Under the pieces are notes generated by a model. That model saw only the letters and a program-made list of their open reading frames with translations, was not told the DNA's origin and did not search any database. The position numbers and the translations under genes were made by a program. A DNA stretch of 64,000 nucleotides from Massilia eburnea. Its GTDB lineage: Bacteria; Pseudomonadota; Gammaproteobacteria; Burkholderiales; Burkholderiaceae_D. The stretch is from assembly GCF_009720745.1 (NCBI RefSeq), contig NZ_WNKX01000002.1, positions 363,122-427,121 on the forward strand. Direction: 5' to 3'. Shown piece by piece: positions 43,474 to 51,775 of this stretch. The stretch's first letter is position 1; every line of letters starts with the position of its first letter.

Positions 43474-43902
43474 ATGAATGCCCACATCACCCGTACCATG
43501 GCGCGCCTGCTGCCCGACTCGGTGCAACTGCTCGCCGCCCGCCTCGCCGTCGCCGCGATCTTCTTCCTCTCCGGCCGCACCAAGGTCGAAGGCTGGTTCA
43601 CGCTGAAGAATTCAACGGTCGACCTGTTCCGCTACGAATACATGCTGCCCCTGGTCCCGCCCGAGGTAGCAGCCCCGCTGGCCACTTTCGCCGAACACGC
43701 CCTGCCGCTGCTGCTGGTCGCCGGCCTGTTCACCCGCTTCGCCGCCCTCGGCCTGCTCGGCATGACAGCCGTCATCGAAATCTTCGTCTACCCGCAAGCC
43801 TGGCCTACCCACCTGAGCTGGGCCGCCCTGCTGCTTCCCCTGCTGGCACAGGGCGCCGGAAACTACTCGCTCGACCATCTGCTGAAGCAGCGCACATCAT
43901 GA
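43474..43902 (+). CDS. DoxX-family membrane protein
   Basis: Small four-helix DoxX protein, 142 aa. Hydrophobic segments lie at about 17-36, 67-90, 92-108 and 113-130; typical DoxX features are [20 protein letters not shown] and [23 protein letters not shown]. DoxX members are common last genes of bufferin operons and may serve redox or quinone-linked steps in the membrane. The start follows CAGGAGAAAATT. A short frame beginning ATGA at 43899 overlaps its stop and runs into the following terminator and tRNA, probably a remnant of a lost gene. Confidence 0.9.
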   Translation: MNAHITRTMARLLPDSVQLLAARLAVAAIFFLSGRTKVEGWFTLKNSTVDLFRYEYMLPLVPPEVAAPLATFAEHALPLLLVAGLFTRFAALGLLGMTAVIEIFVYPQAWPTHLSWAALLLPLLAQGAGNYSLDHLLKQRTS

Positions 43903-43961
43903 CAACCGAAGAAGCCAAAGCCATTCTCTCGCGCTGGTGCGGCGACTATGCGAAAAAAGAA

Positions 43962-43989
43962 AAAGCCCAGCCGGTGAGGGCTGGGCTTT
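43962..43989 (-). terminator. Terminator of the tRNA-Thr/sspB unit, possibly bidirectional
   Basis: AAAGCCCAGCC (43962-43972), loop GGTGAG, and GGCTGGGCTTT (43979-43989) form an 11-bp stem. Read on the minus strand it is followed by a long T-rich run (43951-43961), so it terminates the tRNA transcript. It may also stop the bufferin operon coming from the other side. Confidence 0.85.
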
Positions 43990-43997
43990 CAACATAC

Positions 43998-44073
43998 TGG
44001 TGCCGGCTGCAGGACTCGAACCCGCCACCTGATGATTACAAATCAACTGCTCTACCTGATGAGCTAAGCCGGC
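43998..44073 (-). tRNA. tRNA-Thr (anticodon UGU)
   Basis: A 76-nt cloverleaf including an encoded CCA end (43998-44000). The acceptor stem is GCCGGCT/AGCCGGC, the D-arm GCTC/GAGC, the anticodon loop TTTGTAA with anticodon TGT (reads ACA), and the T-loop TTCGAGT. Position 28:42 in the anticodon stem is a U-U mismatch (GTTGA against TCATC), and the T-stem has one G-U pair. It sits 26 bp after sspB on the same strand and a terminator follows it. Confidence 0.95.
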
Positions 44074-44099
44074 TGTAAAACTGTCGCCGCGATTATACG

Positions 44100-44585
44100 C
44101 TATTTAATGCGCGTGAGGGTCGGGCGGCCACCTTTCTTTGGTGGTTCGCCGCCATCGTCCGGGCCATTGTCGTCGTCGGCGCGCGGTGCTGGTGCGGTCG
44201 GGACGGAGGACAGGGTCGGTACGGATGCAATTTCTTCCACTGGCGCGGGCGCTTTCGGTTCGGGCGCCTGGCCCAGCAGCGGTTCGAACGCCATGCCCTG
44301 GCCATTTTCGTTGGCGTAGATCGCCATCACATTATTCACCGGCACATAGATTTCGCGCGACACGCCGCCGAAACGGGCGTGGAAATGAATGGCGTCGTTA
44401 TCCATCTTCAGGCCGGAGGTGGCGCCGAAGCTGATATTCAGGACGATTTCGCCCTTCTTGACGTATTCCATCGGTACCTGGGTCGCTGCGTCGACCTTGA
44501 CTGCCAGGTAGGGGGTATAGCCGCAATCGGTGCACCATTCGTAGATGGCGCGCAGCATGTAGGGCTTGGTGGAGATTTCTGCCAT
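44100..44585 (-). CDS. sspB: ClpXP protease specificity-enhancing factor SspB
   Basis: Adaptor that hands ssrA-tagged and other substrates to ClpXP, 161 aa. The N-terminal domain (about 1-105; MLRAIYEWCTDCGYTPYLAV and GEIVLNISFGATSGLKMDND) binds the tag. A flexible acidic and Pro-rich linker follows. The C-terminal RPTLTRIK is the ClpX-binding (XB) motif. The ATG at 44585 was chosen over an in-frame TTG two codons upstream. It follows sspA in the conserved pair. Confidence 0.95.
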   Translation of the reverse strand: MAEISTKPYMLRAIYEWCTDCGYTPYLAVKVDAATQVPMEYVKKGEIVLNISFGATSGLKMDNDAIHFHARFGGVSREIYVPVNNVMAIYANENGQGMAFEPLLGQAPEPKAPAPVEEIASVPTLSSVPTAPAPRADDDNGPDDGGEPPKKGGRPTLTRIK

Positions 44586-44641
44586 GTTCAAACTTTAGGT
44601 TGCGGCGCGCGCATTGCAAGCGCGCGCCGCAGGGGCCGCAA

Positions 44642-45253
44642 TTAGCGGCGCATTACTTTCTCGGACGGAGTCAGCGCTTCGATGTAGGCAGGGCGCGAGA
44701 AGATACGCTCGGCGTACTTCATCAGCGGCGCTGCGGTCTTCGACAGCTCAATGCCGTAATGGTCCAGGCGCCACAGCAGTGGGGCCACGGCCACGTCCAG
44801 CATCGAGAACTCGTCGCCCAGCATGTACTTGTTCTTCAGGAACAGCGGAGCCAGGGTGGTCAGGCGGTCGCGGATTTCGGCGCGGGCCTTGTCGTGGCTC
44901 TTGTCGTTCGTCTTGTTGCGCTCGCTTTCCAGCGTGTGCACGTGAACGAACAGCTCTTTCTCGAAGTTGAACAGCATCAGGCGGGCGCGGGCGCGCATCA
45001 GCGGGTCGGCCGGCATCAGCTGCGGGTGCGGGAAGCGCTCGTCGATGTACTCATTGATGATGTTCGATTCGTACAGGATCAATTCGCGCTCGACCAGGAT
45101 TGGTACCTGGCCATACGGGTTCATGGTCGAAATGTCTTCCGGCTTGTTGAACAGGTCAACGTCACGCACTTCAAAGTCCATGCCCTTTTCGAACAGGACC
45201 AGGCGGCAGCGCTGGGAGAATGGGCAGGTAGTGCCCGAATAGAGAACCATCAT
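44642..45253 (-). CDS. sspA: Stringent starvation protein A
   Basis: RNA-polymerase-associated regulator with a glutathione-S-transferase fold, 203 aa. The N-terminal thioredoxin-like part (MVLYSGTTCPFSQRCRLVLFEKGMDF) and the C-terminal helical part (EFSMLDVAVAPLLWRLDHYGIEL) are typical. SspA binds the sigma70 holoenzyme and helps acid and stationary-phase responses in E. coli. Two adjacent ATGs begin the gene. It precedes sspB and follows petC, the standard betaproteobacterial order. Confidence 0.94.
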   Translation of the reverse strand: MMVLYSGTTCPFSQRCRLVLFEKGMDFEVRDVDLFNKPEDISTMNPYGQVPILVERELILYESNIINEYIDERFPHPQLMPADPLMRARARLMLFNFEKELFVHVHTLESERNKTNDKSHDKARAEIRDRLTTLAPLFLKNKYMLGDEFSMLDVAVAPLLWRLDHYGIELSKTAAPLMKYAERIFSRPAYIEALTPSEKVMRR

Positions 45254-45340
45254 TTTCCTAGTTCCTTAGAAACAAAGGGGGCGAGACCGCGAACGGTTCA
45301 CCCCAGTTGGGCCGCCCGACGAATCTGGCGGCGCAAACAC

Positions 45341-45359
45341 GCGCCGGATAAGCCGGCGC
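45341..45359 (-). terminator. Stem-loop in the petC-sspA gap
   Basis: GCGCCGG (45341-45347), five-base loop, and CCGGCGC (45353-45359) form a 7-bp GC stem 8 bp after petC on the minus strand. Only a weak T-run follows, so it may slow or partly terminate transcription between petABC and sspAB. Confidence 0.5.
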
Positions 45360-45366
45360 ACGCTGA

Positions 45367-46131
45367 TTATTTAACTTCTTTCCAGTACGACGCGTTCAGG
45401 CGCCATGCCAGGGTGGCGAAGATGGACATGAAGATCAGTACCCACACGCCCAACTGCTTGCGCTTCTGTGCTGCCGGCTCGGCCATCCACTCCATGTAGC
45501 CAACGATGTCGGCGACAGCGGTGTCGTATTCCAGCTTGGTCATGGTGCCCTTCGAGACTTGCTCGAAGCCGGCGAACTTGTGCACCTTCTTGCCGTGTTC
45601 ATGTGGATCTTCCACTTCTTCGAACTTGGCGGCCTGCACGCCCTGCAGCTCCCACAGCACGTGTGGCATGGCCGCGTTCGGCAGCACCATGTTGTTGAAG
45701 CCGGTTGGGCGGTTTTCGTCCTTGTAGAAGGTGCGCAGGTAAGTGTAGATGTAATCGCTGCCGGTGTTCGACGGCGTTGCCTTGGCGCGCGTGATCACGG
45801 ACAGGTCAGGCGGCACGGTGCCGAACCAGACCTTGGCGTCCTTGGCCGGCATGGCCGTGGTCATCATTTCGCCCACTTTTTCGCCGGTGAACAGCAGGTT
45901 GTTCTTGATCTGCTCTTCAGTCAGGCCCAGGTCGCGCAGGCGGTTGTAACGCATGGCCGACGCATTGTGGCAGTTCAGGCAGTAGTTCACGAACAGCTTG
46001 GCGCCGTTTTGCAGGGCAGCCATGTTGTGCGAGCGGTCCGGAGCCTTGTCCAGCGGGTAGCCGCCTTCGTTAGCGAAGGCCAGCGCCGGTACCAGGGCCA
46101 GCAGGGCCAGCAGTTTCTTGGAAAAGATCAT
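45367..46131 (-). CDS. petC: Ubiquinol-cytochrome c reductase cytochrome c1
   Basis: Membrane-anchored c-type cytochrome of the bc1 complex, 254 aa. A signal peptide (about 1-20, VPALAFA) precedes the haem motif CLNCH (NYCLNCHNASAMRYN). The axial Met is likely in NAAMPHVLWE or a nearby segment. A C-terminal membrane helix (LGVWVLIFMSIFATLAW) ends in a short basic tail. It is the last gene of petABC, passing electrons from the Rieske centre to soluble cytochromes. Confidence 0.95.
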   Translation of the reverse strand: MIFSKKLLALLALVPALAFANEGGYPLDKAPDRSHNMAALQNGAKLFVNYCLNCHNASAMRYNRLRDLGLTEEQIKNNLLFTGEKVGEMMTTAMPAKDAKVWFGTVPPDLSVITRAKATPSNTGSDYIYTYLRTFYKDENRPTGFNNMVLPNAAMPHVLWELQGVQAAKFEEVEDPHEHGKKVHKFAGFEQVSKGTMTKLEYDTAVADIVGYMEWMAEPAAQKRKQLGVWVLIFMSIFATLAWRLNASYWKEVK

Positions 46132-46166
46132 TTATTAGTCCTTTGCTTAGCGTTCTGGTCGTCCGA

Positions 46167-47600
46167 TTAGTGCGCGTGGAATACAACGCGGTCCGGCACC
46201 TTCTTGAACGTACCCATTGCGCTCCACCATGGCATCAGCAGGAAGAAGCTGAAGTAGTACAGGGTGGCAATCTGGGCGATGATGGTGCCGACTGGGCTTG
46301 GCGGCTGGGTCCCCAGGTAACCCAGGGTTACGAAGGCAATGGCCAGGCCGGCGTACACATACTTGTGCCAGTCAGGACGGTAACGGATCGACTTCACCGG
46401 CGAGTGGTCCAGCCATGGCAGGAAGGCCAGGATCACCACGGAACCGCCGAAGAACACCACGCCCCAGAACTTCGCATCCAGCATGCCCGGCATCATGCCG
46501 GCAACCATCAGCAGCGCGATCACGCTGACGATGATCTTGACCATGCCAGACAGCTTGGACTTCAGCCACAGGAAGGCGGTGTAGCCAACGATACCGGCCA
46601 TCAGCACCCACAGGAAGTCCGAGGTGGTGGCGCGCAGCACCGAGTAGAAGGCGGTGAAGTACCAGGTTGGCGCAATGTGCGGCGGGGTCTTCATCGAATC
46701 GCCCGGCAGGAAGTTGTTGTATTCCAGGAAGTAGCCGCCCATCTCAGGCGCGAAGAACACAACGGCCGAGAAGATGGTCAGGAACACGGACACGCCGAAC
46801 AGGTCGTGCACGGTGTAGTACGGGTGCGATGGGATCGAATCGACCGGGTGGCCGTCGGCGCCCAGGTTTTCTTTCACTTCGATGCCGTCCGGGTTGGACG
46901 AGCCGACTTCGTGCAGTGCGATCAGGTGGGCAGCCACCAGGCCCAGCAGGACCAGGGGGATAGCGATCACGTGGAAGGCGAAGAAGCGGTTCAGGGTCGC
47001 GTCGGACACGACGTAGTCGCCGCGGATCCACAGCGACAGGTCAGGGCCGATCAGCGGAATCGCGCCGAACAGGTTGACAATCACCTGGGCGCCCCAGTAC
47101 GACATCTGGCCCCATGGCAGCAGGTAACCGAAGAAGGCCTCGGCCATCAGGCACAGGAAGATGGCGAAACCGAACAGCCAGATCAGTTCACGTGGCTTGC
47201 GGTAGGAACCGTACATCAAACCGCGGGTCATGTGCAGGTACACGATGATGAAGAAGGCCGATGCGCCGGTCGAGTGCATATAACGCACCAGCCAGCCCCA
47301 TGGCACTTCGCGCATGATGTATTCCACCGATGCGAAAGCAACCGGTACGCCGCTCAGGTTGAGCGTACCGTCCGGCTTGTAGTGCATGGTCAGGAAGATA
47401 CCGGTCACGATCTGCAGCACCAGCACCAGCATGGCCAGCGAGCCGAAGATGTACCAGAAGTTGAAGTTTTTCGGAGCGTAGTACTTGCCCCACTGGTCGT
47501 TCCACAGTTTGGTCAGCGGGAAGCGGTCATCGACCCAGCCCAGTGCCTTCTGCGCGGCCGGAGCATCGGCCGGGAATTTGGTTTCCTTGAATGCGGCCAT
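46167..47600 (-). CDS. petB: Ubiquinol-cytochrome c reductase cytochrome b
   Basis: Integral membrane core of the bc1 complex, 477 aa. It carries the two haem b groups and both quinone sites. The four haem His are in GASAFFIIVYLHMTRG and FAFHVIAIPLVLLGLVAAH; GYLLPWGQMSYWGA is the Qo/Qi region, and the conserved PEWY-like segment appears as APTWYFTAFYSVLR. Length is slightly above the mitochondrial type because of a C-terminal extension. It lies between petA and petC. Confidence 0.96.
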   Translation of the reverse strand: MAAFKETKFPADAPAAQKALGWVDDRFPLTKLWNDQWGKYYAPKNFNFWYIFGSLAMLVLVLQIVTGIFLTMHYKPDGTLNLSGVPVAFASVEYIMREVPWGWLVRYMHSTGASAFFIIVYLHMTRGLMYGSYRKPRELIWLFGFAIFLCLMAEAFFGYLLPWGQMSYWGAQVIVNLFGAIPLIGPDLSLWIRGDYVVSDATLNRFFAFHVIAIPLVLLGLVAAHLIALHEVGSSNPDGIEVKENLGADGHPVDSIPSHPYYTVHDLFGVSVFLTIFSAVVFFAPEMGGYFLEYNNFLPGDSMKTPPHIAPTWYFTAFYSVLRATTSDFLWVLMAGIVGYTAFLWLKSKLSGMVKIIVSVIALLMVAGMMPGMLDAKFWGVVFFGGSVVILAFLPWLDHSPVKSIRYRPDWHKYVYAGLAIAFVTLGYLGTQPPSPVGTIIAQIATLYYFSFFLLMPWWSAMGTFKKVPDRVVFHAH

Positions 47601-47603
47601 GGA

Positions 47604-48212
47604 TTATGCCTCGCCTTTCTCGTCTTTACCGATGACCAGCTTGGTGTCGCCCAGGTACATATGGCGTGGCACTTGCAGGTTGTCAGGAGCAGGTTTGTTC
47701 TTGAACACGCGGCCTGCCAGGTCGAAGGTCGAACCGTGGCATGGGCACAGGAAGCCGCCGCCCCAGTTGTCTGGCAGGGATGGCTGAGCGCCAGGGGTGA
47801 ATTTTTGCGATGGGGAGCAGCCCAGGTGCGAGCAGATGCCCACAGCGACCAGGATTTCCGGCTTGATCGAACGATTGCGGTTGCGGGCATATTCCGGAGT
47901 CAGGTCGTCGGGGGTACGCTCGGACTTCGGGTCGGCCAGTTCAGCTTCGTCTTTTGCCAGCGATTCCACCATTTCAGGGGTACGCTTCAGGATCCAGACT
48001 GGCTTGCCGCGCCATTCAACGGTTTTCAGTTCGCCGGGCTGCAGCGAGGAGATATCCACTTCCACTGGCGCACCGGCCGCTTTCGCGCGCTCGGAAGGCT
48101 GGAAAGTGCTTACCAGGGCGCCCGTAGCACCCAAACCAACCACGCCACCCGCCGCACACGTTGCGACGAGCAGTCCGCGCCGGCTGGAATCGACCTGCTT
48201 TTCGATACTCAT
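47604..48212 (-). CDS. petA: Rieske iron-sulfur subunit of the bc1 complex
   Basis: The [2Fe-2S] subunit that accepts an electron from quinol, 202 aa. An RR-containing N-terminal segment (SSRRGLLVATCAAGGVVGLG) suggests Tat export and serves as membrane anchor. The cluster ligands are in CSHLGC and CPCHGS, with the Gly/Pro-rich loop after them. ATG at 48212 gives the standard start; the upstream open frame to 48311 lies across the promoter and is not used. First gene of petABC. Confidence 0.95.
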   Translation of the reverse strand: MSIEKQVDSSRRGLLVATCAAGGVVGLGATGALVSTFQPSERAKAAGAPVEVDISSLQPGELKTVEWRGKPVWILKRTPEMVESLAKDEAELADPKSERTPDDLTPEYARNRNRSIKPEILVAVGICSHLGCSPSQKFTPGAQPSLPDNWGGGFLCPCHGSTFDLAGRVFKNKPAPDNLQVPRHMYLGDTKLVIGKDEKGEA

Positions 48213-48278
48213 ACTTACCCCAATCAGTAAAAATCTGAAATCTTTATTAAGCGCTAACAAAGCTTCTAGCAACCTTAA

Positions 48279-48284
48279 ATTATA
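48279..48284 (-). promoter_or_regulatory. Candidate -10 box of petABC
   Basis: On the minus strand TATAAT lies 67 bp upstream of the petA ATG, with TTCAAA about 18 bp farther upstream as a weak -35. The gap to mscL (48213-48415) is the only non-coding stretch here and also must hold the mscL promoter. Confidence 0.4.
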
Positions 48285-48415
48285 GAGGAGTGCCAAGGCG
48301 ATTTGAAGCAAAACCTTGCAATTAGCTAATCCATCCCAATGTTGCGCCCCTTGCGTGTTCGATGAATTTGCAGCAAAGTTGATACAAATCCATAAACTTC
48401 CTGGGAGAATCTGCT

Positions 48416-48838
48416 ATGGGAATGATGCAAGAATTTAAAGAATTTGCCATGAAGGGCAATGTGATCGACCTGGCGGTCGGTGTCATCATCGGCGCAGCTT
48501 TCGGCAAAATCGTCGATTCCCTGGTAGCCGACGTCATCATGCCGCCAATCGGCATGCTGCTGGGCGGCCTGGATTTCGCTAATTATTACGTTCCGCTCAA
48601 TGGCCAGGCGCACAACCTGGCCCTGGCCGAGGCCAAGAAGCTGGGCGCGGTCATCGCCTACGGCAACTTCTTTACCATCCTGCTGAATTTCGTCATCCTG
48701 GCCTTCGTCATCTTCCAGATGGTACGCCTGGTGGCCAAGCTGCGCCGCGCCGAAGCCCCGGCCGCACCGGCAGAACCTGCTCCACCTTCAGAAGATATCG
48801 TGTTGCTGCGCGAAATTCGCGATTCTTTGCGAAAATAG
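48416..48838 (+). CDS. mscL: Large-conductance mechanosensitive channel
   Basis: Pentameric inner-membrane tension-gated channel, 140 aa, the emergency valve during osmotic downshock. Helix 1 is [22 protein letters not shown] (split here at 20 residues as [20 protein letters not shown]), and helix 2 is [19 protein letters not shown]. The C-terminal coiled-coil bundle is [14 protein letters not shown]. Both membrane segments and the tail match MscL; length is normal. Confidence 0.97.
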   Translation: MGMMQEFKEFAMKGNVIDLAVGVIIGAAFGKIVDSLVADVIMPPIGMLLGGLDFANYYVPLNGQAHNLALAEAKKLGAVIAYGNFFTILLNFVILAFVIFQMVRLVAKLRRAEAPAAPAEPAPPSEDIVLLREIRDSLRK

Positions 48839-48868
48839 GGGTTAAACCCACTTTGTAGCAATAGCGCC

Positions 48869-50005
48869 ATGCGAAAACTCTGGTTATTGTTTGCACAAAC
48901 GGTGACCATCGCATTGGCACTGTACTTTGTTTATACGGCCGTGCAGCGGCCGGCGCCCCCTGCTGGCGCCCCCGCTGCCGTCGCGGCCAGCCGCAGCAAC
49001 GTGCCGGCCGATGCCGGCTCTCCCTCCCCCGGCTCCTACCGCAATGCCGCCAGCCGCGCCATGCCGGCCGTGGTGAATATCCTTACTTCCAAGGCCGTGC
49101 GCAAGCGCCATCCGCTGTCGCGCGACCCGTTCTTCAAGCGCTTCTTCGGCGACCGCGACGAGGAAGACGACCAGAACAGCCTGGGTTCGGGCGTGATCGT
49201 CAGCCCGCAGGGCTATATCCTGACCAATTACCACGTGGTGGAAGGCGCCGACGAAATCCAGGTGGTACTGCCCGATGGCCGCAAGGGCGCCGGCAAACTG
49301 GTGGGCTCCGACCCCGAAACCGACCTGGCCGTGGTGCGCATCGAGATGGACAAGCTGCCGGTGGTGGCGATGGGCCAGGTCGAGCAGGCCAAGGTGGGCG
49401 ACGTGGTGCTGGCCATCGGCAATCCGTTCGGCGTCGGCCAGACGGTCACCATGGGCATTATTTCCGCCCTGGGCCGCAACAACCTGCACATCAACCACTT
49501 CGAAAACTTCATCCAGACCGATGCCGCCATCAATTTCGGCAACTCGGGCGGCGCCCTGATCGACACCCAGGGCAACCTGCTGGGGATTAATTCGGCAATC
49601 TATTCCCAGACCGGCGGTTCGGTCGGCATCGGCTTTGCGATCCCGGTCAGCACCGCGCGTTCGGTACTGGAGGCCATCATCAAGGACGGCCATGTGGTGC
49701 GCGGCTGGATCGGCGTGGAATCGCAGGAAATCACGCCGGAAATGGCGCACAGCTTCGGCCTGGACCGCGACACCGGCGCCATCATCGCCGGCGTGGTGCG
49801 CAACGGCCCGGCCGACAAGGCCGGCATGAAGCCCGGCGACATCCTGCTGTCGGTGGACGGCAAGCCGGTCAAGGACACCAATGAAATGCTGAACCTGATC
49901 GCCCAGCTCTCGCCGGGCGGCGAGTCAACCCTGCGCATCCTGCGCAAGAGCCGCGAAAGCGAACTCCATCTCACCGTGGGCAAACGCCCCCCAGTCAAGA
50001 AATAA
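48869..50005 (+). CDS. DegS/HtrA-type S1C serine protease
   Basis: Membrane-anchored or exported trypsin-like protease, 378 aa. An N-terminal hydrophobic segment (about 5-23, LLFAQTVTIALALYFVY) is followed by the S1C domain (about 75-265). The catalytic triad is visible: His in TNYHVVEGA, Asp in ETDLAVVRI and Ser in GNSGGALID. One C-terminal PDZ domain (about 270-365) follows, as in DegS. This favours a sensor protease of envelope stress over DegP-type proteases with two PDZ domains. It is followed 1 bp later by a DUF2461 gene. Confidence 0.92.
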   Translation: MRKLWLLFAQTVTIALALYFVYTAVQRPAPPAGAPAAVAASRSNVPADAGSPSPGSYRNAASRAMPAVVNILTSKAVRKRHPLSRDPFFKRFFGDRDEEDDQNSLGSGVIVSPQGYILTNYHVVEGADEIQVVLPDGRKGAGKLVGSDPETDLAVVRIEMDKLPVVAMGQVEQAKVGDVVLAIGNPFGVGQTVTMGIISALGRNNLHINHFENFIQTDAAINFGNSGGALIDTQGNLLGINSAIYSQTGGSVGIGFAIPVSTARSVLEAIIKDGHVVRGWIGVESQEITPEMAHSFGLDRDTGAIIAGVVRNGPADKAGMKPGDILLSVDGKPVKDTNEMLNLIAQLSPGGESTLRILRKSRESELHLTVGKRPPVKK

Positions 50006-50006
50006 T

Positions 50007-50702
50007 ATGCACCTGCGCGACCTTACCCGCTACCTGACGGAACTGTCCGAGAACAACAACCGCCCCTGGTTCGTCATGAACAAGCCGCGCTACGACATCC
50101 TGCGCGAAGAGTTCCTGGAGCTGGTGACCCAGGTGATCGCGGAGCTGGGCAAGTTCGACGCCCAGGTCAAGTTCTGCAACCCGAAGAAGGCCATGTTCCG
50201 CATCAACCGCGACGTGCGCTTTGCCCACGACAAGAGCCCCTACAAGACCCACTTCTCGGCGGCCATCGCGCCGAACGATATGCGCCGCCCCAGCATGGCG
50301 GGCGGTCCGACCTGGTACTTCCAGATCAGCCCCGACGGCATCCTGGGCATCGGCGCCGGCGAATACATTCCGCCGCCGCACCGCCTGAAAGCCCTGCGCA
50401 ACCACATGGTCAATGACGCAGCGGGCTTCAAGAAAGCCTTGAACAACAAGGCGCTGAAGGCGCGCTACGGCTCGATCACGGAGGAGCACAAGCTGCAGCG
50501 CCCGCCAAAAGGCTTCGATCCGGAACATGAGCATATTGAATTCATCAAGCTGAAAAGCTTTTTCGTCTACCAGGAGGTGAAGCTGCCGCTGAACAAGCCG
50601 GAAGAACTGCTGCCGATGATTGCTGGCGCCTTCAAGGATGCCTGGCCGCTGGTGCAGTGGATGCGCACGGCTCCGGTCGAGGGCGAAGAGGACGCCGCGT
50701 GA
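50007..50702 (+). CDS. DUF2461 family protein
   Basis: Conserved protein of unknown function (TIGR02453/DUF2461), 231 aa, without signal peptide. Hallmarks are LTELSENNNRPWFVMNKPRY, MFRINRDVRFAHDKSPYKTH and WYFQISPDGILGIGAGEY. Members occur in bacteria and fungi with no proven role. The ATG starts 1 bp after the protease stop, and the stop overlaps the next gene's GTG by 4 bp (GTGA), so co-translation is likely. Confidence 0.88.
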   Translation: MHLRDLTRYLTELSENNNRPWFVMNKPRYDILREEFLELVTQVIAELGKFDAQVKFCNPKKAMFRINRDVRFAHDKSPYKTHFSAAIAPNDMRRPSMAGGPTWYFQISPDGILGIGAGEYIPPPHRLKALRNHMVNDAAGFKKALNNKALKARYGSITEEHKLQRPPKGFDPEHEHIEFIKLKSFFVYQEVKLPLNKPEELLPMIAGAFKDAWPLVQWMRTAPVEGEEDAA

Positions 50703-51775
50703 GCACCCACCGCATCGCCGTCATCGCCGGCGACGGCATCGGCAAGGAAGTGATGCCGGAAGGCTTGCGCGCCCTGCAGGCCGCGGCGGCCCGCTTCGGC
50801 CTGCCGCTGGAATTCACCGCGTTCGAGTGGGCCAACTGCGATTATTACTTGCAGCACGGCCAGATGATGCCGGCCGACTGGTTCGACCAGCTGAAAGGCT
50901 TCAACGCGATCTACTTCGGCGCCGTCGGCTGGCCGGATGCGGTGCCCGACCATATTTCGCTGTGGGGCTCCCTGCTCAAGTTCCGCCGCGAATTCGACCA
51001 GTATGTGAACCTGCGCCCGGTGCGCCTGATGCCGGGCGTGCCCTGCCCGCTGGCGAACAAGAAACCCGGCGATATCGATTTCTATGTGGTGCGCGAAAAC
51101 ACCGAGGGCGAATATTCCGCCGTCGGCGGCCGCCTGTTCGAAAACACCGAGCGCGAAACCGTGCTGCAGGAAGCGGTGTTCACCCGCAAGGGCGTGGACC
51201 GCATCCTGCAGTTCGCCTTCGAGCTGGCGCAGTCGCGCCCGAAAAAGCACCTGACCTCCGCCACCAAGTCGAACGGCATCGCGATCAGCATGCCTTACTG
51301 GGATGAACGCGTGAAGGCGATGTCGGCCAACTACCCCGACGTGCGCTGGGACCAGTACCACGTCGACATCCTGGCGGCGCGCTTCGTGCTGAGCCCCGAG
51401 CGCTTCGACGTGGTGGTGGCGTCCAACCTGTTCGGCGACATCCTGAGCGACCTTGGTCCGGCGTGCGCCGGCACCATCGGCATCGCGCCTTCGGCCAACC
51501 TGAACCCGGAACGCACCCTGCCCTCCCTGTTCGAGCCGGTGCACGGCTCGGCGCCGGATATCTACGGCAAGAACATCGCCAACCCGGTGGCCATGATCTG
51601 GTCCGGCGCCATGATGCTGGACTTCCTTGGCAACGGCGACGAACGCTACGCACAGGGCCACGATGCCATCATGCGCGCCATCGAGACCGTGCTGGTGCAA
51701 GGTCCGCGCACGCCCGACATGGGCGGCACGGCATCCACCACCGAGATGGGCACGGCCATCGCGGCCCTGGTTTAA
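50699..51775 (+). CDS. D-malate/tartrate dehydrogenase family
   Basis: NAD-dependent decarboxylating dehydrogenase of the isocitrate/isopropylmalate superfamily, 358 aa. The nucleotide region starts IAVIAGDGIGKEVMPEG. YVVRENTEGEYSAVGG holds the active-site Tyr; the Lys of TSATKSNG and metal-binding Asp residues in SNLFGDILSDLGP are conserved; EPVHGSAPDIYGK closes the NAD site. The pattern fits tartrate dehydrogenase/D-malate dehydrogenase (DmlA) more than LeuB. It begins at GTG overlapping the previous stop. It ends 4 bp into the convergent response-regulator gene. Confidence 0.88.
   Translation: MSTHRIAVIAGDGIGKEVMPEGLRALQAAAARFGLPLEFTAFEWANCDYYLQHGQMMPADWFDQLKGFNAIYFGAVGWPDAVPDHISLWGSLLKFRREFDQYVNLRPVRLMPGVPCPLANKKPGDIDFYVVRENTEGEYSAVGGRLFENTERETVLQEAVFTRKGVDRILQFAFELAQSRPKKHLTSATKSNGIAISMPYWDERVKAMSANYPDVRWDQYHVDILAARFVLSPERFDVVVASNLFGDILSDLGPACAGTIGIAPSANLNPERTLPSLFEPVHGSAPDIYGKNIANPVAMIWSGAMMLDFLGNGDERYAQGHDAIMRAIETVLVQGPRTPDMGGTASTTEMGTAIAALV

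Noticed and set aside
43990..44100. tRNA-Thr as an integration site
   Set aside because: No integrase, no duplicated tRNA 3' end and normal core genes on the sspB side; only the short frame after doxX hints at a past deletion.
46143..48230. 695-codon plus-strand frame opposite petC-petB-petA
   Set aside because: Antisense artefact of conserved cytochrome bc1 genes; no start signal and no recognisable motif.
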